From NCBI GenBank assembly GCA_002364245.1, contig DEXR01000038.1:15979-49451 (forward strand): DNA of 33,473 nt. Direction: 5' to 3'. Within the stretch, counting starts at the first letter, position 1. Each line of letters starts with the position of its first letter. The notes beneath the pieces are model-generated. The model had not been told where the DNA came from, ran no database searches, and worked only from the letters and a program-made list of their open reading frames with translations. Below, piece after piece: positions 23,017 to 31,392 of this stretch. This stretch comes from Flavobacteriaceae bacterium UBA3179. GTDB lineage: Bacteria; Bacteroidota; Bacteroidia; Flavobacteriales; Flavobacteriaceae. The translations under genes were made by a program, and so were the position numbers.

Positions 23017-23784
23017 ATGCAAAAGCTATCCACTTTTTTTCTGAATATAATTCCCCGTCCGCTATTAATTAGGTTAAGCTATTTGGTAAAACCATTCGTC
23101 GCATTTTTTTTAAGAGGCGACAAATACACAGACCCCATTGATGGTCAATCCTATCGGAAATTTTTACCGTATGGATACGAAAAAGTACGCGAAAATGTAT
23201 TAGCGCCTGGCACATTATCCTTAGAACGCCATCGATTGTGTTGGTTGTATTTAAAAAATGAAACATCGTTCTTTTCTTCAAAATTAAAAGTACTTCATTT
23301 TGCACCAGAACAAGCTTTTTATAAGCGTTTCAGAAAGATGAAAAATTTAGAGTACATCACTACCGACCTTAACTCTCCTATTGCCGATGTAAAAGCAGAT
23401 ATCTGTAACTTACCTTTTGCAGACAATGAGTTTGACTTTATAATCTGTAATCACGTTTTAGAGCATATTCCAGACGATACTAAAGCAATGGAAGAATTAT
23501 ACCGTATTTTGGCTTCCAACGGGACAGCCATTTTGCAAATACCTTTAGAGAACGATAGACAAACTACTTTTGAAGACGATTCGATAACCGACTCAAAAGA
23601 GCGCGCTAAAATATTTGGTCAATATGACCACGTTCGTATTTATGGGATGGATTATTTTGACAAACTCGCTTCGGTAGGGTTTTCAGTTGAAGCAGTTGAT
23701 TACACCAAAACTTTTTCCGAAGAAGAAATCAATACCTACCGATTGGCAAAAGGCGAGTTACTGCCTGTTTGTAAAAAGAACTAA
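23017..23784 (+). CDS. Class I SAM-dependent methyltransferase (Methyltransf_11-like)
   Basis: A 255-residue methyltransferase. A hydrophobic/basic N terminus (to about residue 32) may touch the membrane. The SAM-binding part contains LKVLHFAPEQAFYKRF in place of the usual GxGxG motif I. D126 region TTDLNSPIADVKADICNLPF and FDFIICNHVLEHIPDD (motif IV/post-IV) follow. The HFAPE variant recurs in a Bacteroidota methyltransferase group. The substrate is unknown. It follows map by 11 bases and ends in a four-base overlap with the convergent apbE gene, where CTAA serves both stops. Confidence 0.88.
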   Translation: MQKLSTFFLNIIPRPLLIRLSYLVKPFVAFFLRGDKYTDPIDGQSYRKFLPYGYEKVRENVLAPGTLSLERHRLCWLYLKNETSFFSSKLKVLHFAPEQAFYKRFRKMKNLEYITTDLNSPIADVKADICNLPFADNEFDFIICNHVLEHIPDDTKAMEELYRILASNGTAILQIPLENDRQTTFEDDSITDSKERAKIFGQYDHVRIYGMDYFDKLASVGFSVEAVDYTKTFSEEEINTYRLAKGELLPVCKKN

Positions 23785-24791
23785 TTAGTAGCAGTTTTCA
23801 CTTTCATTCCAGCTGTTAAAAACTCTTTTTGTTGATTTAATGAATCTGTATAGGTTAAATATGCTTCTACATTTGGCAATTCTTTTAATAGTTTTTTAGA
23901 CTTTTCAAGTCCCAATGCCATAAAAGAAGTAGCATAGGCATCTGCTTCTGCGCAAGTAGGAGCAATTACGGTTGCGCTAGTCACATCACTTTGTTCTGCT
24001 TTTCCTGTGAGTGGGTTTATGGTGTGTACATATTTTTTTCCTGTAATAGAATCCACTCTAAATTTTCTATAATTTCCTGAAGAAGCCATCGCTTGATTTT
24101 TTAACGGAACGATTTCAGCAAAACTTCGATTATCAATATCTGAACTGACTGCTTCAATCCCTACAGTCCATGGTTTTTGTTTGGTTAAATTAGTTCCACT
24201 CGATAAAATTTCTCCTCCTAATTCAATTAAGTAATCGTTAACTCCGTTATTTTCAAGGTATTTCCCTATTAAGTCTATTCCGTATCCTTTTGCTATGGCG
24301 TTAAAGTCAAAATATATTTGAGGATGTTTTTTTTGAATCGTGTTTTCTGAAGTAAGTGCTACCTTATCAAAGCCTACAAATTGCATCAACGAATCTAAGG
24401 TTGTACTATCAATTTCCTGAAGTGGTTTTACATCGCCAAAACCATATGCATTGCGAAGCACGCCAATGGTAGGGTCGAAATATCCATTGGTTTGTTTATA
24501 TATTTTTTCAGAAAGAAGAAAAACATCTTTAAAGGTTTCATCTATAATTATTGTAGAGTCCCCTTCGTTAATTTTTGAAATATCGCTAATAGGAATATAC
24601 GTGCTTACAGACTGATTAACAGCCTGAACAATAGAGTCGATTGCTTTTTCAGCATCGAAATCTTGCTTAGAGTAGTATTGAATATGGTAAGTTGTACCAA
24701 AGGCTTTCCCTTCAACATACGTGGCTTCTTGTGTATTTTCAGCGCAAGAAACAAATAAAAAAAAGATGGTTATTGACAGTAAATATTTCAT
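23781..24791 (-). CDS. apbE: FAD:protein FMN transferase (ApbE), lipoprotein
   Basis: A 336-residue ApbE-family flavin transferase with a lipoprotein signal (FLFVSC, Cys16), so it acts on the periplasmic side. It uses FAD and magnesium to attach FMN through a phosphoester bond to Thr of NqrB and NqrC. Marks are FGTTYHIQYY (32-41), FDPTIGVLRNAYGFGD, FDFNAIAKGYGID, the ELGGEI strand, HTINPLTGK and the metal/FAD motif VTSATVIAPTCAEADAYATSFMALG. The proximity to nqrA-F supports Nqr maturation as its job. Its ATG overlaps the stop of the 120-residue gene (ATGA), so the two are translationally coupled. Confidence 0.95.
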   Translation of the reverse strand: MKYLLSITIFFLFVSCAENTQEATYVEGKAFGTTYHIQYYSKQDFDAEKAIDSIVQAVNQSVSTYIPISDISKINEGDSTIIIDETFKDVFLLSEKIYKQTNGYFDPTIGVLRNAYGFGDVKPLQEIDSTTLDSLMQFVGFDKVALTSENTIQKKHPQIYFDFNAIAKGYGIDLIGKYLENNGVNDYLIELGGEILSSGTNLTKQKPWTVGIEAVSSDIDNRSFAEIVPLKNQAMASSGNYRKFRVDSITGKKYVHTINPLTGKAEQSDVTSATVIAPTCAEADAYATSFMALGLEKSKKLLKELPNVEAYLTYTDSLNQQKEFLTAGMKVKTATN

Positions 24792-25150
24792 ATTATTTCT
24801 TGTAAACCGTTATAGACCATGGTATAATCTTCATTTTTTAAAACAGGTTGGGCATAATCACTCCCGTGGCCCAACCCTACTCCTGCATAATACGTTTTGG
24901 CATCAAATTTATCGGCGTGAGCTTTTATGGTTTGCATAAAAACAGGATCGTACGTATTGGCGTCTTCGGGATAGGTAATTGCCCTTACAATTATAAAGTG
25001 CAAGTCTTTATTCTTTAAGGCTACAAATTGTGGATCCTTTTTCAGCTTAGAATTTACCCCTAAAAACTCAAAACCATTTTTCTCAAGCTCTTTTCCTACT
25101 ATATTCATAGCAAGGTTGTGTAATTCTTGTTGTGTAAGTGGTAAGCTCAT
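24788..25150 (-). CDS. 120-residue unknown protein coupled to apbE; possible inactive PD-(D/E)xK-like fold
   Basis: I do not recognise a named family with certainty. The 120 residues are soluble with no signal. The order is an N-terminal helix (QQELHNLAMNIVGKELEKNG), a strand FEFLGVN, then KDPQFVALKNKDLHFIIVRAITYP, then a helix (FMQTIKAHADKFDA) and YYAGVGLGHG. This resembles UPF0102/restriction-endonuclease-like small proteins, in which the equivalent sites read EIDLIA and VFVEVK; here D, E and K appear replaced by Q, I and R, so the nuclease site would be dead. It has none of NqrF's cysteines or flavin motifs, so an NqrF label would not be justified. It sits between the nqr terminator and apbE with its own -7 box and an ATGA overlap with apbE, which suggests a link to Nqr flavinylation or assembly. 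Confidence 0.75.
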   Translation of the reverse strand: MSLPLTQQELHNLAMNIVGKELEKNGFEFLGVNSKLKKDPQFVALKNKDLHFIIVRAITYPEDANTYDPVFMQTIKAHADKFDAKTYYAGVGLGHGSDYAQPVLKNEDYTMVYNGLQEII

Positions 25151-25154
25151 TATG

Positions 25155-25162
25155 CAAAAATA
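25155..25162 (-). promoter_or_regulatory. Bacteroidota-type -7 box for the 120-residue gene and apbE (TATTTTTG)
   Basis: On the minus strand TATTTTTG followed by C matches TAnnTTTG(Y). Four bases (CATA) separate it from the ATG, the same near-leaderless geometry as tatA. It would drive the 120-residue gene and apbE separately from nqr. Confidence 0.5.
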
Positions 25163-25185
25163 GGAAGTATTTGGCTAAAAAAAGA

Positions 25186-25210
25186 GCCGTTTCAGAAAAA
25201 CTGAAACGGC
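25186..25210 (-). terminator. Strong Rho-independent terminator of the nqr operon
   Basis: A perfect 10-base-pair stem (GCCGTTTCAG and its complement, arms 25186-25195 and 25201-25210) with a five-base loop is followed on the minus strand by TCTTTTTTT. It lies about 28 bases after the nqrF stop and separates nqr from the 120-residue gene and apbE. Confidence 0.9.
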
Positions 25211-25238
25211 TTATAATCTTTATTAAATGAAGGTTTTA

Positions 25239-26549
25239 TTATCCTCCAAAGTCATCAAATCGAATATGTTCATCTGGGATACCAAAATCTTCTCCCATTT
25301 TTTGAACCGCTTGGTTCATCAATGGTGGTCCACAGAAGTATAATTCTATTTCTTCTGGCTCTTCATGCTTACTTAAGTAATTATCGATTACTACTTGGTG
25401 AATAAAGCCAACAAAGCCGTCGCCTTCTTCATCATGAATATCCTTCTTTACTTTCCAATTATCTTCTTCCATTGGTTCAGAAAGGGCTAAATAGAACTTA
25501 AAGTTAGAGAACTCTCTTTCCAGTTCACGGAAATGCTCTAGGTAGAATAATTCTCTTTTAGAACGTCCACCATACCAATAGGTTACTTTACGACCAGTTT
25601 TTAAGGTTTTGAATAAGTGATATAAGTGTGAACGCATAGGTGCCATTCCGGCTCCACCACCAACATATAGCATTTCAGCTTCTGATTCGTTTATGAAGAA
25701 CTCTCCAAAAGGTCCAGAAATTGTTACTTTATCACCCTTTTTTGCATTGAATATATAAGAAGACGCAATACCTGGATTTACATTCATCCATTGGTTTTTA
25801 TCTCTATCCCACGGTGGTGTAGCAACACGAACGTTAAGCATGATCTCACGCCCTTCGGCTGGGTATGAAGCCATAGAATAAGCTCTTTCAACCATTTCGT
25901 CATTCTTCATAACTAATGGCCAAAGTCCAAACTTATCCCATTCTTCTTTAAATTTATCTGGTGTATCGTGTTCTTCTGGGTGTGCCGTGATGTCCATATC
26001 TTCAAACTTCACTTCACAAGGTGGAATTTCAATTTGAATATATCCACCAGCTTTGTAGTTCATATCCTCTGGTATTTCAACTACAAACTCTTTAATAAAA
26101 GATGCTACGTTATAATTACGAACTACGGTAGCTTCCCATTTTTTAATTCCGAAGACTTCTTCAGGAATATGAATGTTCATATCCTGCTTTACTTTTACCT
26201 GGCAGGAAAGACGTGCGCCTTCTTTTAATTCTTTACGAGTAAAGTGAGGAGTTTCGGTAGGAAGTGCTTCACCACCTCCTTCAAGAACGTGACATTCACA
26301 CTGAATACAAGTTCCACCTCCACCACAAGCAGAAGGAAGGAATATCTTTTTACCGCTAAGCGTGGAAAGTAATGTCCCTCCAGACTCTACTTCCAATTTC
26401 TTCTCATCGTTAATGGTAATGGTTACTGGACCGGAAGGTGACAACTTTTGTTTGGTAAAAAGTAAAAGTGCCACCAATAGTAAGGTTAATACCAAAAAGG
26501 CAACAACCGTTGCAATAATAACTCCTAATGTGCTTGCTGCTAAAAACAT
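25239..26549 (-). CDS. nqrF: Na+-translocating NADH:quinone reductase subunit F
   Basis: A 436-residue NADH-oxidising subunit, slightly longer than the approximately 408 of Vibrio. It has an N-terminal membrane helix (about 8-31) and a plant-type 2Fe-2S ferredoxin domain with Cys75, Cys81, Cys84 and Cys116 (SACGGGGTCIQC, then RLSC). A ferredoxin reductase-like module follows: RAYSMASYP binds FAD; GGGAGMAPMRSHL and LYFCGPPLMNQAVQK bind NADH. It ends FDDFGG. Electrons pass from NADH through FAD and 2Fe-2S to the membrane subunits. The start lies one base after the nqrE stop, and the operon terminator follows. Confidence 0.97.
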   Translation of the reverse strand: MFLAASTLGVIIATVVAFLVLTLLLVALLLFTKQKLSPSGPVTITINDEKKLEVESGGTLLSTLSGKKIFLPSACGGGGTCIQCECHVLEGGGEALPTETPHFTRKELKEGARLSCQVKVKQDMNIHIPEEVFGIKKWEATVVRNYNVASFIKEFVVEIPEDMNYKAGGYIQIEIPPCEVKFEDMDITAHPEEHDTPDKFKEEWDKFGLWPLVMKNDEMVERAYSMASYPAEGREIMLNVRVATPPWDRDKNQWMNVNPGIASSYIFNAKKGDKVTISGPFGEFFINESEAEMLYVGGGAGMAPMRSHLYHLFKTLKTGRKVTYWYGGRSKRELFYLEHFRELEREFSNFKFYLALSEPMEEDNWKVKKDIHDEEGDGFVGFIHQVVIDNYLSKHEEPEEIELYFCGPPLMNQAVQKMGEDFGIPDEHIRFDDFGG

Positions 26550-26550
26550 A

Positions 26551-27282
26551 TTAATTTTTTGTTAGTAGGGTTGAAACTTCAGGTGTTTCAGTTGATTCTA
26601 TTTTTTCTTCCACTTGAGTTCCTAAACTCTCGGGATTACTATCTAAGGATGGTGTTTCTTCATCTCCACCGGTTAACATTCCTCCAAAACTCATAAAACC
26701 AATTGCCATTAAACCTGTAATGATAAAAGTAATTCCTAAGCCGCGTAATGGAGCCGGTACATTTGAATAACGAATTTTTTCACGAATAGCGGCTATTGCA
26801 ACGATTGCTAAAAACCAACCAATACCTGAACTAAATCCATAATTAAGTGCTAGGTCAAAAGATTCAATTTCTCTTGATTGCATAAATAATGAACCTCCTA
26901 AAATGGCACAGTTTACCGCAATCAACGGAAGGAAAATACCTAATGAATTATATAATGAAGGAGAAAATTTCTCCACAACTATTTCTACTAATTGTACCAT
27001 TGTTGCAATGGTAGCAATGAATAAAATAAAAGAAAGGAAACTTAAATCGTAATCTGCATATTCTGCACCTAACCAAGTTAAGGCTCCTTCTTGCAAAATA
27101 TATTGATCTAACAGCCAGTTAAGCGGAACTGTTACTGTTAATACGAATATTACAGCAGCCCCTAAACCAACAGCTGTGCTCACTTTTTTAGATACAGCCA
27201 AGTAGGAACACATACCTAAAAAGTATGCGAACACCATGTTATCTACAAAAATCGATTTAAAAAATAATTCTAAATGCTCCAT
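26551..27282 (-). CDS. nqrE: Na+-translocating NADH:quinone reductase subunit E
   Basis: A 243-residue six-helix membrane subunit (RnfA/NqrE family). Cys25 in [10 protein letters not shown] and Cys125 in [10 protein letters not shown] are the conserved cysteines that, with those of NqrD, coordinate the intramembrane iron centre. The core ends near residue 200. A further tail of about 40 residues, rich in Glu, Ser and Thr ([17 protein letters not shown] onward), is absent from the 198-residue Vibrio form. Such tails may be usual in Flavobacteriia but their role is unknown. A 69-base gap with a long inverted repeat separates it from nqrD; nqrF follows after one base. Confidence 0.96.
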   Translation of the reverse strand: MEHLELFFKSIFVDNMVFAYFLGMCSYLAVSKKVSTAVGLGAAVIFVLTVTVPLNWLLDQYILQEGALTWLGAEYADYDLSFLSFILFIATIATMVQLVEIVVEKFSPSLYNSLGIFLPLIAVNCAILGGSLFMQSREIESFDLALNYGFSSGIGWFLAIVAIAAIREKIRYSNVPAPLRGLGITFIITGLMAIGFMSFGGMLTGGDEETPSLDSNPESLGTQVEEKIESTETPEVSTLLTKN

Positions 27283-27297
27283 TTTTTTATAGTATTG

Positions 27298-27350
27298 AGT
27301 ATTGATGTGTTAGTTTTGAAATAGCTTCGTTGCTCTAACACTTCAATACT
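27298..27350 (-). repeat. Long inverted repeat between nqrD and nqrE
   Basis: Arms of 16 bases, 27298-27313 (AGTATTGATGTGTTAG) and 27335-27350 (CTAACACTTCAATACT), pair at 15 of 16 positions around a 21-base loop. It starts immediately downstream of the nqrD stop and ends 15 bases before the nqrE start in the minus-strand mRNA. There is no adjacent T-tract. A short direct repeat AGTATTG extends the low-coordinate side (27291-27297). It may be a mobile-palindrome remnant, an mRNA stability or processing site, or an attenuator; the sequence does not decide. Confidence 0.8.
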
Positions 27351-27351
27351 T

Positions 27352-27999
27352 TTAATTTTCTTCTATTAACTCTTTATTTTTACTACGCTGCACCCAAATA
27401 ATGATACCTACCACGATCAATGCCATAGGTGGCAACACCATAAAACCGTTGTTTTCATATCCTATTGCGTAAAGTCCTGTTTTAGTTACTGGGTTTCCTA
27501 ATACTGGAAAACCGAATAAAGTTCCTGAACCCAACAATTCACGAAAGAAACCGACAATTATAAGTATGACTCCATAGCCAGCAGCATTACCAATTCCGTC
27601 AAGGAAAGAACGCCAAGGTTTGTTTCCTAATGCAAAAGCCTCAAAACGCCCCATAATAATACAGTTGGTAATAATCAACCCAATAAATACCGAGAGTTCC
27701 TTACTAAGTGAATAAGCAAACGCTTTCAATACTTGGTCTACAATAATTACCAAGGTTGCTACAACGATGAGCTGTACAATGATTCGTATTTTTGAAGGAA
27801 TTATATTTCGCATCAACGAAATCACTACGTTTCCAACTCCCATTACAAACAGTACAGATACAGCCATTACAATAGATGGCTTTAATTGTGCTGTAATTGC
27901 CAATGCTGAACAAATTCCTAATACCTGAATAGTAATAGGATTATTGTCCGCTAATGGGTCCATTATAAGTTTGCTATCTTTTTTTGATAAAAGTCCCAT
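27352..27999 (-). CDS. nqrD: Na+-translocating NADH:quinone reductase subunit D
   Basis: A 215-residue six-helix membrane subunit paralogous to NqrE. The iron-centre cysteines are Cys30 (VLGICSALAIT) and Cys113 (ITNCIIMGRFEAFA). RSFLDGIGNAAGYGVILIIVGFFRELLGSG is the conserved fifth-helix region. It begins four bases after the nqrC stop, with no separate promoter. Length is near the 210 of characterised forms, with a short C-terminal charged tail. Confidence 0.96.
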   Translation of the reverse strand: MGLLSKKDSKLIMDPLADNNPITIQVLGICSALAITAQLKPSIVMAVSVLFVMGVGNVVISLMRNIIPSKIRIIVQLIVVATLVIIVDQVLKAFAYSLSKELSVFIGLIITNCIIMGRFEAFALGNKPWRSFLDGIGNAAGYGVILIIVGFFRELLGSGTLFGFPVLGNPVTKTGLYAIGYENNGFMVLPPMALIVVGIIIWVQRSKNKELIEEN

Positions 28000-28003
28000 A
28001 GTT

Positions 28004-28750
28004 TTAGTTTAAAGATTTAAAATAAGGCACATACAATTTAACATCCTTTCTAAGCATTGCAGCAACACCGTCACCGGTAATTGTAGCTCCTGCTAATGCA
28101 TCAACTTCATTATCGTCTGTATCTTTATTTGTAGGATCATTATTGCTTTTAGAAACCTCTATACCTTCAAAAGCGCCTCCGTTTAAAAAGCTTTCGCCAG
28201 TAAAGTCGTCCATAAAGTAACGTTGTTTTATTTCGGCACCTAGACCTGGTGTTTCCCCTTTATGGTCATAATAAACACCTTGAATAGTCATGGATTTGTC
28301 AACTGCAACAAAACCCCATATTGCATCCCAAAGCCCTTTTCCTCGAACTGGGATAACGTATACTTCTTTACCATCTTTTTCACCTACAAAAAGAGGAAGT
28401 CTTCTAGTATAATCAGATTTTTTTGCTTTAGTTTCTTCTTTTTTTATGTCGATAAGGTAAGCTTCATCATTTTCAGTAACCTCATCTCCTTGAATTACCA
28501 ATTGCTTGGTTATATATTTATTGAATTCTGCCTCCACTTTATCGGTAGAGACAAAAGTTGCATCATTGGGTCCTTCATTTTCATTAATACCCATTGCATA
28601 CAAAATATTTTGTTGCTTTTCAAACCGTTCGTTTTCCTTAATTTTTGGTTTTAACCCACTGGCAAAACCTGCCAAGATAGAACCTACCACAATTACCATA
28701 ACTACGGAAAAAATGATAGTATAACTGTTTTTATCTGTATTGATCGCCAT
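28004..28750 (-). CDS. nqrC: Na+-translocating NADH:quinone reductase subunit C
   Basis: A 248-residue subunit with one N-terminal membrane helix (about 10-31) and a periplasmic FMN-binding domain. The flavinylation motif reads DALAGATITGDGV, with Thr223 as the expected FMN acceptor attached by ApbE. GLWDAIWGFVAVD and GETPGLGAEI (about 139-184) are the conserved FMN-domain motifs. A flexible, Asn/Asp-rich stretch SNNDPTNKDTDDN precedes the acceptor site. The start is 3 bases after the nqrB stop. The encoded protein works with NqrB in electron transfer to quinone. Confidence 0.96.
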   Translation of the reverse strand: MAINTDKNSYTIIFSVVMVIVVGSILAGFASGLKPKIKENERFEKQQNILYAMGINENEGPNDATFVSTDKVEAEFNKYITKQLVIQGDEVTENDEAYLIDIKKEETKAKKSDYTRRLPLFVGEKDGKEVYVIPVRGKGLWDAIWGFVAVDKSMTIQGVYYDHKGETPGLGAEIKQRYFMDDFTGESFLNGGAFEGIEVSKSNNDPTNKDTDDNEVDALAGATITGDGVAAMLRKDVKLYVPYFKSLN

Positions 28751-28753
28751 TGC

Positions 28754-29962
28754 TTATGCGGTTTTAACTTTTATACGTTTCATTCGTTTTTTAACGTTTC
28801 CTTGTACAACGTAATGGTCAATAGTTGGCGCAAATACGTTCATTAACAAGATGGCCAACATCACCCCTTCTGGGTACGCCGGGTTAAACACACGAATTAA
28901 TATAGATATGAACCCGATTAAAAATCCATAAATCCATTTTCCTTTATTTGTCTGGGAAGCTGTAACAGGGTCTGTTGCCATGTACACAGCACCAAAAGCA
29001 AATCCACCAATGATTAGGTGATGCCAAAATTCGGTATTCATTAATCCGAAGAACTTACTAGAACTATCAATCCATCCTGCAGAAACAACTCCGTTAAATA
29101 TCAAGCCCATAGCTAATGCACCCAGTACTGTTGATAACATTATACGCCAACTTCCTATTTTTGTGTAAATCAAGAACAAAGCTCCTAATAAAATAAGCAG
29201 CGTAGAGGTTTCACCCACTGAGCCTGGTATAAACCCAAGGAACATATCCATTACACTATAACCTATTTCGTTATTTTGTGCCAAGCTACCTAAAATTGTT
29301 TCACCTGAAATTGCATCTGGCTTACCAGCAGTTTCTACTGCACCGTGCACCCAAACTTTATCTCCACTCATCCATGTTGGATAAGCAAAGAACAGGAAGG
29401 CACGGATTGTCAATGCAGGGTTTAGGATATTCATTCCTGTACCTCCAAACACTTCTTTCCCGATAACCACTCCAAAAATAACGGCTACTACTAACATCCA
29501 TAAAGGAATATCAATCGGTACAATTAATGGCACTAGCATACCTGTTACCAGATACCCTTCTTCTACTTCGTGACCTTTTATTACAGCAAATAAAAATTCA
29601 ACCGCAAGACCAACTCCGTAGGAAACGATAACAAGCGGAAGCACTTTCCAAAACCCAATCACAAAATTGGACCAGTTCCAGAACTCACCACTAAAAAGAC
29701 CCATTGCTTGAGTGATCTCAGGGTCGGTTTGTAAATTGGTTTGGTAACCTGCATTAAACATCCCAAAAATTAAGCAGGGAATCAATGCCATGATTACTGT
29801 GTTCATGGTACGCTTTAGATCGTCTGCTGCTCTAACGTGAGAACCGGAATGGGTAGTCTCGTTAGGAAGGTATAAAAAGGTGTGCAATGCATTAAATGCA
29901 GGCGCCATCTTTTTGCCTCTATATTTTTCTTTTAGCGTATGTAATTTTTGTTTCAATCCCAT
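28754..29962 (-). CDS. nqrB: Na+-translocating NADH:quinone reductase subunit B
   Basis: A 402-residue multi-helix subunit that carries covalent FMN and forms the sodium channel. The flavin acceptor is Thr222 in DAISGETILGSL, matching the Dxx(S)GxT form. FGGTGMNILNPALTIRAFLFFAYP (about 172-195) and MATDPVTASQTNKGKWIYGF (near 327-346) are conserved. FNPAYPEGVMLAILLMN is the NqrB/RnfD C-terminal signature. It binds quinone and is usually the site of korormicin-type inhibition. The start is 4 bases after the nqrA stop, so nqrA and nqrB are tightly coupled. Confidence 0.97.
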   Translation of the reverse strand: MGLKQKLHTLKEKYRGKKMAPAFNALHTFLYLPNETTHSGSHVRAADDLKRTMNTVIMALIPCLIFGMFNAGYQTNLQTDPEITQAMGLFSGEFWNWSNFVIGFWKVLPLVIVSYGVGLAVEFLFAVIKGHEVEEGYLVTGMLVPLIVPIDIPLWMLVVAVIFGVVIGKEVFGGTGMNILNPALTIRAFLFFAYPTWMSGDKVWVHGAVETAGKPDAISGETILGSLAQNNEIGYSVMDMFLGFIPGSVGETSTLLILLGALFLIYTKIGSWRIMLSTVLGALAMGLIFNGVVSAGWIDSSSKFFGLMNTEFWHHLIIGGFAFGAVYMATDPVTASQTNKGKWIYGFLIGFISILIRVFNPAYPEGVMLAILLMNVFAPTIDHYVVQGNVKKRMKRIKVKTA

Positions 29963-29966
29963 AGCG

Positions 29967-31319
29967 TTATCCTATTTCTTTAATCATTTGATCCAAACCA
30001 TTACGAATAATCTGCTGGTGTGGTTGTTTTGATACACAAATAAATTCAGTTAATGCGAAATCTTCTGGAGCCACTTCATACATTCCCAAAGCTTCCATTT
30101 CGTCCAAGTCTTGTACCATACAAGCTTTTAATATCTGTAACGGATAAATATCCAAAGGAAAAACATTCTCGTAGTTTCCTGTTAGCACAAAAGCTCTATG
30201 TTCCCCATTGGTATTGGTATCCAGTTCGTATTTTTTCTTCGGAAACAACCAAGAAAACGTCAATGCCCTAGACGGTGAAATTTTATCGAAAACTGGTTTG
30301 TTCCATCCAAAAAATTCATAATCATCACCTTCAGGAATCACGGTAACCATATTATCATAATAGCCCAAATGTCCTTTTGGTGAAATTTTTTCACCGGTAA
30401 GCACATTTCCGCTAATAACACGAACGTTATCTTCATCTAATCCAGAATCATACACAAAAGTTGAAACCTCAGCTCCTATTTTTGTTCTGTAATATTTTGG
30501 ATTTTTAACAGAAGAACCTGCCAATGCGATAATACGCTCAGCATTAAATTTTCCAGTCAACAGCAATTCACCTATTATAACAAGGTCTTGTGCAGAAACA
30601 GTCCAAACAGTCTCGCCCTTATTAACAGGGTTAATTTTGCCTATCTGCGTACCCACATTTCCAGAAGGGTGTGGGCCAGACACTTTATGAAGTGTTATAT
30701 CTTTAAGGGTATCAAAAGAAGAAGTTCCACTGCTACCTATACTAACATGAACGTCACCATCAGTTAATTTACTAAGTGCAGTAACGGCAGCTTGTAGTTC
30801 AGCCTCTTTGCCTTTTAAAGTAAAGTCATAATCTGCTGCCAAAGGTGCACTAGCATAACCTGAAACAAAAATTGCTTTTGGCTTAGTTTCAGCATCAGCT
30901 ATAACATCGTAAGGACGTTGTTTGATAAAAGGCCAACAACCTGCTTCAAGAAACCTGCTTTTAATGGTCTCAGCATCAGCTGTACTCAAATCGATTTTTC
31001 CAAACTCCTTAAAGGCGTCTTGCTGGTCAGCTTCGATCACAATACGCTCAATAACGCGTTTTGCCCCTCTTTCAATAGCTGTTAATGTACCGCTTACAGG
31101 CGAAACAAATTTTAGGTCTTTATTTTCCCTTGAGTAAAAAACAGGGTCTCCAGCTTGTAATTTTTCACCTTCTTTTAATACCACTTTTGGTGTAATAAGG
31201 TGAAAATCTGAAGGTCTAATAGCAAAGGTCCGTGAACGCGGCGCATTAGAGAGTGTTTTGTCCGCTTCTCCTTTTAAACGAATATCAAGACCTTTTTTAA
31301 TCTTAATGTCTTTGGACAT
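29967..31319 (-). CDS. nqrA: Na+-translocating NADH:quinone reductase subunit A
   Basis: A 450-residue cytoplasmic-face subunit, first of the operon. The N terminus MSKDIKIKKGLDIRLKGEA matches the family, so the start is placed at 31319; an in-frame ATG at 31361 would add 14 atypical residues. Marks are FHLITPKVVLKEGEKLQAGDPVFY, HPSGNVGTQIGKINPVNKGETVW and the C-terminal DIYPLQILKACMVQDLDEMEALGMYEV. It lies on the cytoplasmic face and associates with the membrane subunits; quinone interaction has been reported for the family. Expression is likely from the -7 box at 31385-31392, giving a leader of about 60 bases. Confidence 0.96.
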   Translation of the reverse strand: MSKDIKIKKGLDIRLKGEADKTLSNAPRSRTFAIRPSDFHLITPKVVLKEGEKLQAGDPVFYSRENKDLKFVSPVSGTLTAIERGAKRVIERIVIEADQQDAFKEFGKIDLSTADAETIKSRFLEAGCWPFIKQRPYDVIADAETKPKAIFVSGYASAPLAADYDFTLKGKEAELQAAVTALSKLTDGDVHVSIGSSGTSSFDTLKDITLHKVSGPHPSGNVGTQIGKINPVNKGETVWTVSAQDLVIIGELLLTGKFNAERIIALAGSSVKNPKYYRTKIGAEVSTFVYDSGLDEDNVRVISGNVLTGEKISPKGHLGYYDNMVTVIPEGDDYEFFGWNKPVFDKISPSRALTFSWLFPKKKYELDTNTNGEHRAFVLTGNYENVFPLDIYPLQILKACMVQDLDEMEALGMYEVAPEDFALTEFICVSKQPHQQIIRNGLDQMIKEIG

Positions 31320-31384
31320 AGGATAGTGTGTGTTACATTTATCTTTTTTCCCGAGCCACATATAAGGCTAAAAATTCGGGTGTG

Positions 31385-31392
31385 CAAATTTA
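31385..31392 (-). promoter_or_regulatory. Promoter of the nqr operon (TAAATTTG -7 box, TTG -33)
   Basis: On the minus strand TAAATTTG followed by C matches TAnnTTTG(Y). A TTG lies 21 bases upstream (31414-31416), which fits the Bacteroidota -33/-7 arrangement. A perfect 14-base AT-only palindrome (31390-31403) overlaps the box and might be an operator, although AT-rich palindromes arise readily by chance. Confidence 0.6.

Noticed and set aside
28262..28654. 130-residue open frame antisense to nqrC
   Set aside because: Composition is Phe/Ile/Ser-rich without domain marks and it lies wholly within a well-supported nqrC; it is the reverse-strand shadow of an AT-rich gene.
31320..31361. Longer N terminus for nqrA starting at 31361
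   Set aside because: The added 14 residues do not resemble the family, whereas MSKDIKIKKGLD at 31319 does.
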